Positions 1 through 8,150 of a stretch of 55,964 nucleotides of DNA are shown piece by piece (positions within the stretch are counted from its first letter, which is position 1; each line of letters starts with the position of its first letter). The notes beneath the pieces are model-generated. The model searched no databases. It had not been told where the DNA came from and worked only from the letters and a program-made list of their open reading frames with translations. Origin of the DNA: JAJRPT01 sp964465945 (lineage in GTDB: Bacteria > Bacteroidota > Ignavibacteria > Kapaibacteriales > UBA2268); the NCBI GenBank assembly GCA_964465945.1, contig CAYXMM010000017.1:1-55964 (forward strand), written 5' to 3'. Position numbers and translations under genes: made by a program.

Positions 1-44
1 TGCCTGCTCATCATTCTGAGCTAAACCGACAAAACCTCAAAAAA

Positions 45-87
45 ATTCCCCTCTAATAGAGGGGTGTCTGCAAAGCAGACGGGGAGT
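45..87. repeat. Interspersed palindromic repeat, family R2
   Basis: A GC-rich element in an AT-rich gap. A CCCCTCT/AGAGGGG hairpin is followed by a second short dyad (GTCTGC/GCAGAC) and GGGG. Close relatives lie at 35228-35312 and 35425-35510. Bases 11-34 upstream resemble the start of another interspersed family (CATTCTGAG, R1). There is no coding potential. Confidence 0.7.
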
Positions 88-145
88 TTTGTATTATAAT
101 ACTTCGGAAAAGCACAACATCAACAGCAAAAATGACCCAAATTCA

Positions 146-186
146 GATACTCCCTCCCCTACGGGGAGGGTCAGGGTGGGGTTTGT
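146..186. repeat. Interspersed palindromic repeat, family R3
   Basis: A CCCTCCCC/GGGGAGGG hairpin followed by a GGGTGGGG tail. Related copies occur at 1056-1087, 35281-35312 and 35481-35510, and inside the coding sequence of the type IIG enzyme at 35783-35815 and 37867-37902. Nothing else is seen in 1-279. Confidence 0.7.
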
Positions 187-279
187 ATTAAATACTTCGG
201 AGAAACTCAATGTTAATAGATGAATAAATTTCTCTCAAATTAGTGTGTTTGTATGAGTATTATAAAATAAACTAGTACA

Positions 280-783
280 TTGAGTAGAGCCAAAATGAAT
301 TTCGTCTCAGTCATTCTGAGTGAAGCGAAGAAACCAGTTCTAACATATAAAATCGAAGATTTATTTTTAGATATTATAAATTTACAAGAGTTTATTAGAA
401 CAAATATGTTCTGGATAGCGAGTGATGATGATTTTGTCAAAATTAAAAATGAGTTTTTTGAATTATACAAAAAAGCTGATAAAAGTCGAAAAATTTGTGA
501 ACTTTACTTGAATGATGAATTATCATCAAAGATCTTAAATGTATTAAATAATTCACATAAAGCTTATTTGTCATTTGTAAAAATGTTTGATACTAATCCA
601 AAACAATATAAAGATATACCTTATTGGAATTTAGATATGCAAAAAATAAAAATTGAAATGAGTAATGCAAATCAAAAAGCTTTAGAAAAATTAAATGAAG
701 AAATTGAAAAATTTCCAAATGTCTTAAATGAATTATCGGATGAACTTAAAAAAGAAATTATTTTCAAAAATTTAGAACTTTGA
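280..783 (+). CDS. Hypothetical alpha-helical protein (167 aa), N-terminus uncertain
   Basis: I do not recognise this family. The product is Lys/Glu-rich and looks helical and cytoplasmic, with no signal peptide or membrane segment. The 5' part of the frame runs through an interspersed repeat (308-337), so residues 1-24 may be repeat-derived rather than native. Internal Met43 (position 406) is an alternative start and would leave a 125-residue protein. The next gene, 854-1021, is on the same strand after a 70-base gap. It could be an intact small protein or the remnant of a longer gene that lost its 5' end to the repeat. Confidence 0.45.
   Translation: MSRAKMNFVSVILSEAKKPVLTYKIEDLFLDIINLQEFIRTNMFWIASDDDFVKIKNEFFELYKKADKSRKICELYLNDELSSKILNVLNNSHKAYLSFVKMFDTNPKQYKDIPYWNLDMQKIKIEMSNANQKALEKLNEEIEKFPNVLNELSDELKKEIIFKNLEL
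308..337. repeat. Interspersed repeat, family R1, overlapping an ORF 5' end
   Basis: CATTCTGAG followed by GAAGCGAAGAAACCAG. An inverted relative lies at about 16670-16699. This copy supplies residues ~10-20 of the following reading frame if that frame starts at 280. Confidence 0.6.
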
Positions 784-853
784 AATGAAGTATTGTTATG
801 GTATTAATGAAAAAAAAAAAAAGAGGAAATAAACAAAAAGGAGGTGATAAAAA

Positions 854-1021
854 ATGAATACAAACATTCAAAAGAAAAATGAAATGAATGTTGGAATAAA
901 TGGATTTGTATCAAATGCAGTAATAGATTTCAACAAACCATCTCATATACTTTGTACATTAGGAATAATTTGTTTATTTTCTTATTTAGTAATAGATAAT
1001 AAAAATTCAAATCAAAGATAA
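854..1021 (+). CDS. Small single-pass membrane protein (55 aa) with a perfect Shine-Dalgarno
   Basis: The frame runs from ATG 854 to TAA 1019-1021. It begins MNTNIQKKNEMNVGING and has one hydrophobic segment (ILCTLGIICLFSYLVI, about residues 32-47) before a short polar tail (DNKNSNQR). The translation signal AAGGAGGTGAT ends about seven bases before the ATG and is fully complementary to a canonical anti-SD, which is rare in this lineage. No homologue is recognised. It may be a small toxin-like or phage-like membrane peptide, or a regulatory small protein. The strong ribosome site is the main evidence that it is real. Confidence 0.5.
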   Translation: MNTNIQKKNEMNVGINGFVSNAVIDFNKPSHILCTLGIICLFSYLVIDNKNSNQR

Positions 1022-1055
1022 AATGTACTTAAATAAAATAATCCCATTTAAAAAA

Positions 1056-1129
1056 GTCCTCCCCTTGGGGAAGATTTAGATGGGAGCGTCTTCTCCACCT
1101 TCGGAAGGTTTCAAACCCTTCCGAAGGTT
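1056..1129. repeat. Two adjacent palindromic repeats (R3-like and R4)
   Basis: Bases 1056-1087 form an R3-like CCTCCCC/GGGGAAG element. Bases 1097-1129 form an R4 element in which CCTTCGGAAGG is followed by CCTTCCGAAGG with a short spacer. R4 is also part of each unit of the macro-repeat array at 39940-40885. It lies downstream of the convergent solute-binding protein gene and could act as a transcription end structure. Confidence 0.6.
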
Positions 1130-1148
1130 AATTATATAAATTTTAAAA

Positions 1149-2204
1149 TTAATTCCAGCCGTTAATATCAAATAATTTAACAGCGTCTAAGTTCTTCTCA
1201 CCTAATATTGATAAGTTTAATGTGTCTTCTTTGAATGTTCCAAATTCGATTAATGTTCCATTTGCTTTTACATTTGGATTAACCGGGTATTCAAAATTTC
1301 CACCAGCGAATATTTCTTGAGCTTCAGGGTTTGAAAGAAATTCAAGTAATTTAATTGCATTTTCTTTATGCGGTGCATTTTTCATTACAAGCCCACCACT
1401 TATATTAATGTGAGTTCCTCTTCCTGTTTGATTTGGGAAAATGATACCTACTTTTGAAGCGGCTTCCTTATCAAGTGCATTATCTGAGTTAAGCATTTTC
1501 GCGACATAATATGAGTTTACGAATGAAATATCGCCTTCACCACTTGCGATTGCTCTAATTTGGTCGCTATCACCTCCGCTTGGCTTACGTGCAAAGTTAT
1601 TTACTAAGCCCTTAACCCAAGCACTTGCTTTTTCCATTCCTTCATAAGAAATTATTGATGCTAAAAGCGATTGATTGTAAATATTGTCAGATGGTCTAAC
1701 AAGTAACTTACCTTTGTATTCTTTATTTGCTAAGTCGCTATAATTCATATCTTTTTTTGGTTTTAATCTATCTTTAGAATAAACTATAATTCTTGCTCGT
1801 TTTGTTAGACCGAACCATTGTTTATCAGCATCTCTTAAATGAGCTGGGATATTATTTGTTAAAATTTCAGAGGTGATTGAAGTTGCTATGCCTTTGTTCT
1901 TTGCAGCCCATAAATTACCTGCATCAACAGTTAAAAGTAAGTCGGCAGGTGAGGTTGCTCCTTCTTGTTCAATTCTTGCGATAAGTTGCTTTGCATCTGC
2001 TTTTATGATATTAACTTTAATTCCTGTTTCTTTTTCAAATCTTGCGTAAAGTTCATTGTCAGCGTCATAATGTCTGCTTGTATATACATTAACTTCTCTT
2101 GCTACACTATCTTTAGCCTCTGTTTCAGGTTTTGTTTCCTCTTTTTTTCCATTGCACGAAATTAAAATTAATGAAAAAAGAAAGATGAGAGAATACTTAA
2201 ACAT
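1149..2204 (-). CDS. Iron(III) ABC transporter substrate-binding lipoprotein
   Basis: A 351-residue FutA/FbpA-type ferric-ion binding protein that presents iron to an ABC importer at the cell envelope. The N-terminus is a lipoprotein signal, with a hydrophobic stretch ending LISC at about residue 17. Family hallmarks follow: NVYTSRHYDADNELYARF near the start of the mature domain, ADLLLTVDAGNLW, and a C-terminal NPEAQEIFAGGNFEYPVNP segment. Length fits the family (about 330-350). No permease or ATPase gene is adjacent, so its partners must lie elsewhere or it acts alone. It stands alone on the minus strand between convergent and divergent neighbours. Confidence 0.88.
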   Translation of the reverse strand: MFKYSLIFLFSLILISCNGKKEETKPETEAKDSVAREVNVYTSRHYDADNELYARFEKETGIKVNIIKADAKQLIARIEQEGATSPADLLLTVDAGNLWAAKNKGIATSITSEILTNNIPAHLRDADKQWFGLTKRARIIVYSKDRLKPKKDMNYSDLANKEYKGKLLVRPSDNIYNQSLLASIISYEGMEKASAWVKGLVNNFARKPSGGDSDQIRAIASGEGDISFVNSYYVAKMLNSDNALDKEAASKVGIIFPNQTGRGTHINISGGLVMKNAPHKENAIKLLEFLSNPEAQEIFAGGNFEYPVNPNVKANGTLIEFGTFKEDTLNLSILGEKNLDAVKLFDINGWN

Positions 2205-2297
2205 AAAATTCCTTAATTTTGATATATAATAAGTTCAAATTTAAAAAGAACAAATAAATAATACCAATTTAATCGTAGTTTGTAAATAGTTGTTGTT

Positions 2298-2546
2298 ATG
2301 GAGAATGGTTGGAAGTTACTATATACATGCTCTACTGAGATAGAGGCGACGCATATTAAGTCAAATTTAATGGGGGCGGAGATTGATTGCGAAATTTTAT
2401 CGCAGGTTGATTCTTCAAGAATGTTCAATTTGGGTGAGTTAGCAATAGTGAAAATCTATGTTAGAGAGGAAAAGTTTGAAGATGCAGAAAGTATTTTAAA
2501 AGATATATTAAATTTTAATATAACCGATGAAGAAGCAATAGATTAG
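2298..2546 (+). CDS. DUF2007 domain protein
   Basis: An 82-residue soluble protein. It begins with the family's typical WKLLYTCSTEIEATHIKSNL, followed by a GELAIVKIYV strand and an EDAESILKDI helix. This is the ferredoxin-like fold annotated as DUF2007 or 'putative signal transducing protein'. The biochemical role is not established. It is divergent from the iron-binding lipoprotein gene (93-base gap) and upstream of the small basic-protein genes. Confidence 0.75.
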   Translation: MENGWKLLYTCSTEIEATHIKSNLMGAEIDCEILSQVDSSRMFNLGELAIVKIYVREEKFEDAESILKDILNFNITDEEAID

Positions 2547-2687
2547 CTGTATAAATGTTATTGTAAAAATAATTATAACTTATTGATAAAATATTTGTTG
2601 GCAAAAAAAACTATTTTGAAATATGGAAAAGTTTCCTTATTTTTGTTATCCTAAATTTGTTCTAAATGAAATTTCGAGGTTTGCTTT

Positions 2688-3092
2688 ATGGCAAAAAAGA
2701 AAGTACGCAGAGCCAAATACATTACTCTATATTCTCCATTCTTGATGAAAGAGACTAAGCATGAGCTTATCGGAGAACCAGTAGAGACTGAAAATGGTCG
2801 ACAACAGTGGGCGAGATGTACTCGTTCGAGACATTCACAATTAGTTAACTTAGATGCCATTGATACTGAGATTGATAAATCAAAAGCAGTCGTGCATATT
2901 AAGAAAGAAGACGCTATACAATATAGTTCGGATAGAGAATACAAAATTGGTGATGTAATTTACCATAAGGTATGGGACGATGTTGGGATTGTGAGAGCGA
3001 AAGAAACTACTTCTGCGGGTGGAAATTGTATTTTAGTTCAATTTGAATTAAATAACGAAAAAAAATTAATTGAAAATTATTCTGTACATTAA
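2688..3092 (+). CDS. Conserved hypothetical protein with CarD-like C-terminal beta segment
   Basis: A 134-residue basic protein starting MAKKKVRRAKYITLYSPF. The C-terminal half contains YKIGDVIYHKVWDDVGIV followed by ILVQFELNNEKKLIE. That pattern resembles the small beta-barrel (GxxVxHxxxGxGxV...F..G.K.L) seen in CarD-type and other RNA-polymerase or nucleic-acid binding proteins. The N-terminal half is not recognised. It precedes the S21 gene by 21 bases and is probably co-transcribed with it, so a role near translation or transcription is plausible but inferred. Confidence 0.6.
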   Translation: MAKKKVRRAKYITLYSPFLMKETKHELIGEPVETENGRQQWARCTRSRHSQLVNLDAIDTEIDKSKAVVHIKKEDAIQYSSDREYKIGDVIYHKVWDDVGIVRAKETTSAGGNCILVQFELNNEKKLIENYSVH

Positions 3093-3113
3093 AATTTATT
3101 AAAGGGTACTACA

Positions 3114-3308
3114 TTGATTGGTGTAACTATTCAAAACAATGAAAATATTGATAGAGCTATCAAACGTTTTAAGAAAAAATATGAAAGAAGTGGAGTTTTA
3201 AGAGAATTTAAAGCAAGAACTCAATTCATCAAACCTTCGATTGAAAAACGTATGGCAAGCATCAAAGCTGCTAGAAGACAACACAAAATTCAAAAAGAGC
3301 AAAATTAA
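3114..3308 (+). CDS. rpsU: Ribosomal protein bS21
   Basis: A 64-residue small-subunit protein with the S21 signature: a short beta start, ENIDRAIKRFKKKYERSGVL, then a basic helix RRQHKIQKEQ. Length is normal. The start codon is TTG: no in-frame ATG precedes the conserved N-terminus and the protein aligns from this point. It follows the 134-residue gene in an apparent two-gene operon and is followed by a hairpin terminator. Confidence 0.9.
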   Translation: MIGVTIQNNENIDRAIKRFKKKYERSGVLREFKARTQFIKPSIEKRMASIKAARRQHKIQKEQN

Positions 3309-3333
3309 TTTTTGAATACTTCTAAATTAAATT

Positions 3334-3364
3334 AGGCAGAGAGTTTAACTTTTCTGCCTTTTTC
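3334..3364 (+). terminator. Rho-independent terminator after rpsU
   Basis: AGGCAGA (3334-3340) pairs perfectly with TCTGCCT (3353-3359), with a 12-base loop, and is followed by a short T run. Position and orientation fit termination of the 2688-3308 operon. Confidence 0.75.
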
Positions 3365-3450
3365 TGCTTCTATTTATTCAAAATACGAGATTATGTAAAC
3401 TAAATTCTCCCCCTGCGTGATGTTTTTGCGTTTCGTGTGTCATTGTATAT

Positions 3451-3878
3451 ATGAAATTTACAAATTTTGAAAATATGATTAAAATACTTTTACTTTTTGC
3501 TGTTTATTCTCTATCAAGCATTGAAATTTACTCCCAGAAAGTGATGATTGACAAAAATGAACTCAAATCATTGCTTGACTTTTATTTTAATTCAGACACT
3601 AATAATTGGTATTCGAATGAGTTAAAGATTCTTAAGCTAAATAATATTTATTCTTCAATTAGTTCGATTGTTAATAGGTCTTCTCATATTAAGTTAATTT
3701 ATGATAGGGATACTCTTTTAAATAATGAAGTTGTGAAAATCTTATTGCAATAGAATATTTCGATTTATTAGGAGTTAAAATTGATAATTCTAATATTTAT
3801 AATAAGCAAATTATCGTAAGATATAAATGTTTAGAGACAGGAGAAATAAGTCATAAGTTGGAAATTAGAGAGAGATAG
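3451..3878 (+). pseudogene. Small secreted protein gene with a frameshift
   Basis: The first frame (3451-3753, 100 aa) begins with a signal-like segment (MIKILLLFAVYSLSSIEIYSQ) and has no recognised domain. It stops at TAG 3751-3753. The -1 frame is open across this point and continues to TAG 3876-3878. It reads about 40 further sensible residues (EYFDLLGVKIDNSNIYNKQ...CLETGEISHKLEIRER). The switch falls near the A-rich stretch at 3730-3745. The simplest reading is one ~140-residue secreted protein split by a one-base change, either a real mutation or a sequencing error in a homopolymer. Confidence 0.5.
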
Positions 3879-3920
3879 AATAATATGTTCTGTTCCCCTA
3901 AACTTATTCTACATCTCCCT

Positions 3921-5504
3921 TTACTTCCCTAATTCTTCGGGGCTGGTGGGACGCACCATTATAACGTTTTCTTTTTGGACTGATACGCTACCCGGATTTG
4001 CTCCTTTGGGCTTTCGGACATATTTTTTCTCTGTATAAATTACAGGGACAAGAGATGCCTTTCGTGATTGCGAATAATATGCTGCCAGCGATGCAGCGTA
4101 TTCTATTACTTCTTTTCTTATCTTATCCTTTGCTTGCAATTTAATAATTGTATGAGAGCCAGGCACACCTCTTGCATGTAACCATATATCATTTGGTCGG
4201 GCAAACTTCATAGTAAGTTCGTCATTATTAGCGGCTGACTTACCTACGAATATTTCAAATCCCTCATATTCAAAATGCCTGAATTTACTTTCTTCTTCCA
4301 TTTTCTTACTAAGTTTTAAATTTAATTCTGTTGCGTATGTAATTTTAAAATTCTTTAAATCCTTCAATGAATTGCAAGTATTAAAATCCTCTTTAATTTT
4401 TTGATATTTATTAAGTTTTCTTGTTAATTCAGGAATTTCTTTTTCTTTTAATATTGCATCTTTTTCAGTTTTTTTGGCTTTGGTATAATATCTTGTTGCA
4501 TTTTCTACAATATTTAATTTTTCATCTAATTTAATTAAAACCTCATTCCCTTCCCAATTAACTAAATTAATTGCATTGCCATATTTTTGTTTCAAATTTG
4601 TTGATGACATTAATAAATCTGCATTGATTCTGTAAGTATCTGCAAGTTCTAATAATGAAAAATAATCGTTTGCCGCACGCAATCTTGAATTTATTTTTTT
4701 TAATTCTAATTCAATTTTATTTAGTAATCCTTTACTTTCTTCATTAATTTTATCAGCGTTAATAAAATTTATTTTTCGCCATTTAATTGCTTCCGAAATA
4801 CTATTAAAAACTCTTAATGGTGTTAAATTAAGATATGTTAATTCAATAGGCGAGAGGGTTATAATATTATCTTGATTGTATATATAATTTTTATCGTTAA
4901 TTATACTATTTTTAAATTCTTCAATTTTTAATTCATCATTTAATTCTTTTATTAATATATCTTTTTGCAAATTATCTCTAAAAATAAATTCATTAGCTAA
5001 TTTATTTCCCATTATATAAGGCAACTTAGTTAGTGCTTCAATGACGGGAATATTATCATCTAAATTAAAATTATTTTCTTGTATGTTAAATTTAGTATTT
5101 TTTAAAGAATTAAAATTATTTAGAGCGTCAATAATTAAATTATCTTTTTTTGTTAAAATAATATTTGATGAACCCCTCCCAAATAATATTAAATATAAAT
5201 TAGAATGAATTAATTCGATTTTAAAAATCCTATCAAAATGGGCTAAACTAACTTTTTGAATAACCTCACCAACTAAATCGTCAAATAAATCTATAGTATT
5301 TTTACCAGATCTTCTAAAGTCTGTAGATAAGAAACAACAAGAATACTTATTATCAGAGGAGAAATCTAAGTATAGTCGATCGTCGCTATTAAACTCTATG
5401 ATTATTGAATCCTTTTCCTGTGAGAAACAAGAAATAATTTCAAGTCCTTCAAGTTCTTTAAACTCTTTTTCTAATTTAATGAGTGAATAGTAATTTAGTA
5501 GCAT
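3921..5504 (-). CDS. rqcH: RqcH/NFACT family ribosome-quality-control protein
   Basis: A 527-residue NFACT protein (Rqc2/RqcH, once called FbpA). Bacterial RqcH binds the stalled 50S-peptidyl-tRNA complex and directs C-terminal alanine tailing. The N-terminal NFACT-N domain keeps the functional Asp-Arg pair (D91-R92 in AHFDRIFKI). A coiled-coil middle spans about residues 250-390. The C-terminal NFACT-R domain contains ARPNDIWLHARGVPGSH and YTEKKYVRKPKGANPGSV. Length is slightly short for the family (about 550-570). It is a monocistronic minus-strand gene, divergent from the uridylyltransferase gene with 68 bases between them. Confidence 0.87.
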   Translation of the reverse strand: MLLNYYSLIKLEKEFKELEGLEIISCFSQEKDSIIIEFNSDDRLYLDFSSDNKYSCCFLSTDFRRSGKNTIDLFDDLVGEVIQKVSLAHFDRIFKIELIHSNLYLILFGRGSSNIILTKKDNLIIDALNNFNSLKNTKFNIQENNFNLDDNIPVIEALTKLPYIMGNKLANEFIFRDNLQKDILIKELNDELKIEEFKNSIINDKNYIYNQDNIITLSPIELTYLNLTPLRVFNSISEAIKWRKINFINADKINEESKGLLNKIELELKKINSRLRAANDYFSLLELADTYRINADLLMSSTNLKQKYGNAINLVNWEGNEVLIKLDEKLNIVENATRYYTKAKKTEKDAILKEKEIPELTRKLNKYQKIKEDFNTCNSLKDLKNFKITYATELNLKLSKKMEEESKFRHFEYEGFEIFVGKSAANNDELTMKFARPNDIWLHARGVPGSHTIIKLQAKDKIRKEVIEYAASLAAYYSQSRKASLVPVIYTEKKYVRKPKGANPGSVSVQKENVIMVRPTSPEELGK

Positions 5505-5572
5505 CTATCGGTTTAATCTAATATTTTCGTAAATTGCAATTTATTTTTTCCTAAATTATAGAATTAATCTTT

Positions 5573-6334
5573 ATGAATGAAAAAAGAGCAATATCGGTAG
5601 TAATTTTAGCGGCTGGACAAGGCAAAAGAATGAATAATCCTGATTTACCGAAAGTGCTAACTGAACTCGGAAATACTCCATTAATTTCTTATGTAATTAA
5701 ATTATCTCAAAAATTAGACGCTAAGCAAATTGTTGCAATTATAGGACATAAAAAAGAATTAGTTGAAAAATATTTATCTGATGAATTTCCATCAGTTGAG
5801 TATGCTTATCAGCTTATGCAATTAGGCACAGGACACGCTGTTATGCAAGCCGCTCCTAACTTAGAGGGTTTCAATGGCGATGTGCTAATTTTATGTGGTG
5901 ATGTGCCACTTCTTAGAGAGAAAACTTTAGAAAATTTTATTGCTAAACATCAAGAATCTAACTCTGATTTATCTGTTTTAACATCAATAAGTGAAAGCCC
6001 AACTGGATATGGTAGAATTGTTAGAAATGCTGATAAGGTGTTTTATAAAATCACAGAAGAGAAAGATGCAAGCGATGAAGTAAAGCAAATTAAAGAAATT
6101 AATAGCGGGATATTTTTAGTTAATTCTAAATTGCTTTTCGATGCTTTAGGCAAAATATCTAATAAAAATGCACAAGGTGAATATTATCTAACGGATATTG
6201 TTGAAGTTTTTGTTAATGAAAATAGAAAATGCTCGGGCTTTGCAGGCGTTAGCTTTGATGAGATGCAAGGAATAAATTCACCAGAAGACTTATTAAGAGC
6301 AGAAAAATATTATTATAGTTACTACCAAAAATGA
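5573..6334 (+). CDS. GlmU-like UDP-N-acetylglucosamine pyrophosphorylase (single domain)
   Basis: A 253-residue sugar nucleotidyltransferase. The GT-A motifs of GlmU-N are present: LAAGQGKRM with LPK (nucleotide binding), QLGTGHAV, the GDVPLL metal-binding Asp, GYGRI, NSGIF and GEYYLTD. Bifunctional GlmU (about 450 aa) also has a left-handed beta-helix acetyltransferase domain. It is absent here, so this enzyme probably performs only the GlcNAc-1-P to UDP-GlcNAc step for peptidoglycan and LPS. Its stop overlaps the start of the epimerase gene by four bases (ATGA), implying translational coupling. Confidence 0.85.
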   Translation: MNEKRAISVVILAAGQGKRMNNPDLPKVLTELGNTPLISYVIKLSQKLDAKQIVAIIGHKKELVEKYLSDEFPSVEYAYQLMQLGTGHAVMQAAPNLEGFNGDVLILCGDVPLLREKTLENFIAKHQESNSDLSVLTSISESPTGYGRIVRNADKVFYKITEEKDASDEVKQIKEINSGIFLVNSKLLFDALGKISNKNAQGEYYLTDIVEVFVNENRKCSGFAGVSFDEMQGINSPEDLLRAEKYYYSYYQK

Positions 6335-6732
6335 TTAAATCTTTAAATCATATTGGCATTGCAGTTAAAAATTTAGAAGATAGTTTAGCCCTATATACTA
6401 AAATCTTCCAACCAAATGAAATTCGCCGAGAAAGCGTAGAAGAGCAAAAGGTCAACATCGCTTCTTTCAAAGTTGGCAATGTCTTGATAGAGTTAACCGA
6501 AGCGATGGACGAGACATCACCTATATTCAAATTTATCGAAAAGCGAGGCGAAGGAATTCACCATATTGCTTTTGAATCCGACGGAGTGCAAGACGACCTA
6601 AATAGATTGAAGAGCGATGGAATATCGCTAATCAACGAATCACCAAAAGAAGGCGCCCACGATATGCTTATCGCCTTCCTCCACCCCAAATCCACCGGCG
6701 GAGTTTTAATGGAACTTTGCCAAGGGAAGTGA
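6331..6732 (+). CDS. mce: Methylmalonyl-CoA epimerase
   Basis: A 133-residue VOC-fold enzyme that interconverts (R)- and (S)-methylmalonyl-CoA in propionate metabolism. Expected metal-ligand positions are visible: His7 (LNHIGIAVKNLEDSL), Gln39 (EEQKV), a His in GEGIHHIAFE (77/78) and Glu128 (GGVLMELCQ). Length is normal. It overlaps the preceding uridylyltransferase gene by four bases, an unexpected pairing of pathways. A biotin carboxylase that might belong to a propionyl-CoA carboxylase lies about 2 kb away on the other strand. Confidence 0.9.
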   Translation: MIKSLNHIGIAVKNLEDSLALYTKIFQPNEIRRESVEEQKVNIASFKVGNVLIELTEAMDETSPIFKFIEKRGEGIHHIAFESDGVQDDLNRLKSDGISLINESPKEGAHDMLIAFLHPKSTGGVLMELCQGK

Positions 6733-6949
6733 GATGTAGGTCTGTTTTATCATTATGTTTAAAATTCATTTACCTTTCATCTCCGCTCAATTTACATTTA
6801 TGATAGTTTATTAAAATGTCAGAATGCAATTAAACATTATATAACTTTTTACTATGATTTTTCGTAATTTTAATTATTATGTAATAAATTTAATTTTAAT
6901 TGCTAATTTTACATAAATCTAAATTTCAAATATATATTTAAGGATTAAA

Positions 6950-7606
6950 ATGAAATTCATTTACACTATAACTTTTGTTACAATAATATTTGCTCTCTCT
7001 GCATTTAGTCAAGATACACATACAAGAATTGTTAAAGGAAAAATCTTAGATAAAAGTAATGGCTCGCCTGTTGGTGTTGAAATTCAATTTGAAGATGCAA
7101 GAGGTAAAAAGTTTAAAATTAAATCAAACCCACAAACTGGTGAATATGAACAACTCCTCAATGCAAATGAAAAATATACGCTTACATTTATAGATATGAA
7201 CGTGTTACGTAATGACGTAAAATTTACTCCTTCTGCTCCTGATGCCTCTTATGAACCAGAAATAAAAAATTTCAATGTGATTGTTTTAAAGCCAGGCAAC
7301 CAAATTGATGAACTGGACTTATTTAACCAAAATAGTAGCAATTTTTCAAGCAATGGCTCTACTATTCTAAAAGATTTAAAAACTATGCTCCGAATTAATA
7401 GAGCATTATATGTGAATTTTGAAGTTTGCAATGATGGCTCTGATAATAATATTAATTCTGCTCGTATTGAAAGTTTGAAAGCTGAAATTGCAAAGTGGGG
7501 AAGGTTAGGCGAAAAAGTTAATATAAAATTGAGTAATAAAAAAGCTACAAATTCAAACTCTGATTTGCTAATTTTTGTCGATAAAGTCGAAGATAGTTTA
7601 AAATAA
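6950..7606 (+). CDS. Secreted protein with carboxypeptidase-regulatory-like domain and degenerate OmpA-like C-terminus
   Basis: A 218-residue exported protein. A signal peptide (MKFIYTITFVTIIFALSAFSQ) is followed by a transthyretin-like beta-sandwich at about 27-90 (VKGKILDKSNGSPVGVEI ... ANEKYTLTF). The C-terminal part (about 130-215) has the spacing of an OmpA peptidoglycan-binding domain: a beta strand YVNFEVCNDG, then NSARIESLKAEIAKW. The classic Asp/Arg binding residues are not obvious. Probably a periplasmic or outer-membrane-associated structural protein. It converges with the DUF1801 gene, leaving only four bases between them. Confidence 0.6.
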   Translation: MKFIYTITFVTIIFALSAFSQDTHTRIVKGKILDKSNGSPVGVEIQFEDARGKKFKIKSNPQTGEYEQLLNANEKYTLTFIDMNVLRNDVKFTPSAPDASYEPEIKNFNVIVLKPGNQIDELDLFNQNSSNFSSNGSTILKDLKTMLRINRALYVNFEVCNDGSDNNINSARIESLKAEIAKWGRLGEKVNIKLSNKKATNSNSDLLIFVDKVEDSLK

Positions 7607-7610
7607 AAAA

Positions 7611-7955
7611 CTAACTCTTTTTTAATTCCGAAATTCTAAAATCAATCATTTCATTAATTAAATCAAACGGAATAGGTTCGCTCAATGGAAATTGTATCGA
7701 ACCTTTTCCTTGTTTATTGCCAACCAATTTAATAGCAAATTGCTTTATTGTTTCCGGGATTGGATAAAATCCAATATGATTTTTGAAAGCTGCAAAATGA
7801 AGTAGGTTTTTATTATTTAAAATTGCCGTTGGAATGCCATACTTCATATCAAATATTATTGTACTATCTTTGCTCGCCACCATTTCCTTTATTTTGTTTA
7901 AGTGTGATTGAACATCATCTGGAAATTGACAAATATAAGTTTCGACTTTATTCAT
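7611..7955 (-). CDS. DUF1801 family protein
   Basis: A 114-residue soluble protein of the DUF1801/YdhG type. It has a helical N-terminus, DMKYGIPTAILNNKNLLHFAAFKNHIGFYP and a C-terminal GSIQFPLSEPIPFDLINEMI. These match the family's core (YGMP...hFa..K.HigfYp...gtiqFp...plp..li). Members are often annotated as iron-chaperone-like, but the function is not firmly known. A single gene with no operon partner. Confidence 0.8.
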   Translation of the reverse strand: MNKVETYICQFPDDVQSHLNKIKEMVASKDSTIIFDMKYGIPTAILNNKNLLHFAAFKNHIGFYPIPETIKQFAIKLVGNKQGKGSIQFPLSEPIPFDLINEMIDFRISELKKS

Positions 7956-8122
7956 TTAATACCTTTAAATATTAGCACTAAATTAATAAAAAATATTTAC
8001 AAACAATTTGTCAAAAAAGTATTTTACCAATTTCAATCAAAATACTTGATGTATGAAAAAATAATTATATAAATTGGTTAGATATTTTTTATAATTGAAT
8101 TCTAAGAAAGTAATATAAACAT

Positions 8123-8150
8123 AAAAAAAAGGGTTTAATACCCTTTTTTG
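8123..8150 (-). terminator. Terminator overlapping the marR stop codon
   Basis: Read on the minus strand, AAAAAAGGGT, a five-base loop and ACCC are followed by eight T. The stop codon of the MarR gene (8135-8137) lies in the loop, so the last codons of the gene form one arm of the hairpin. Confidence 0.7.
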
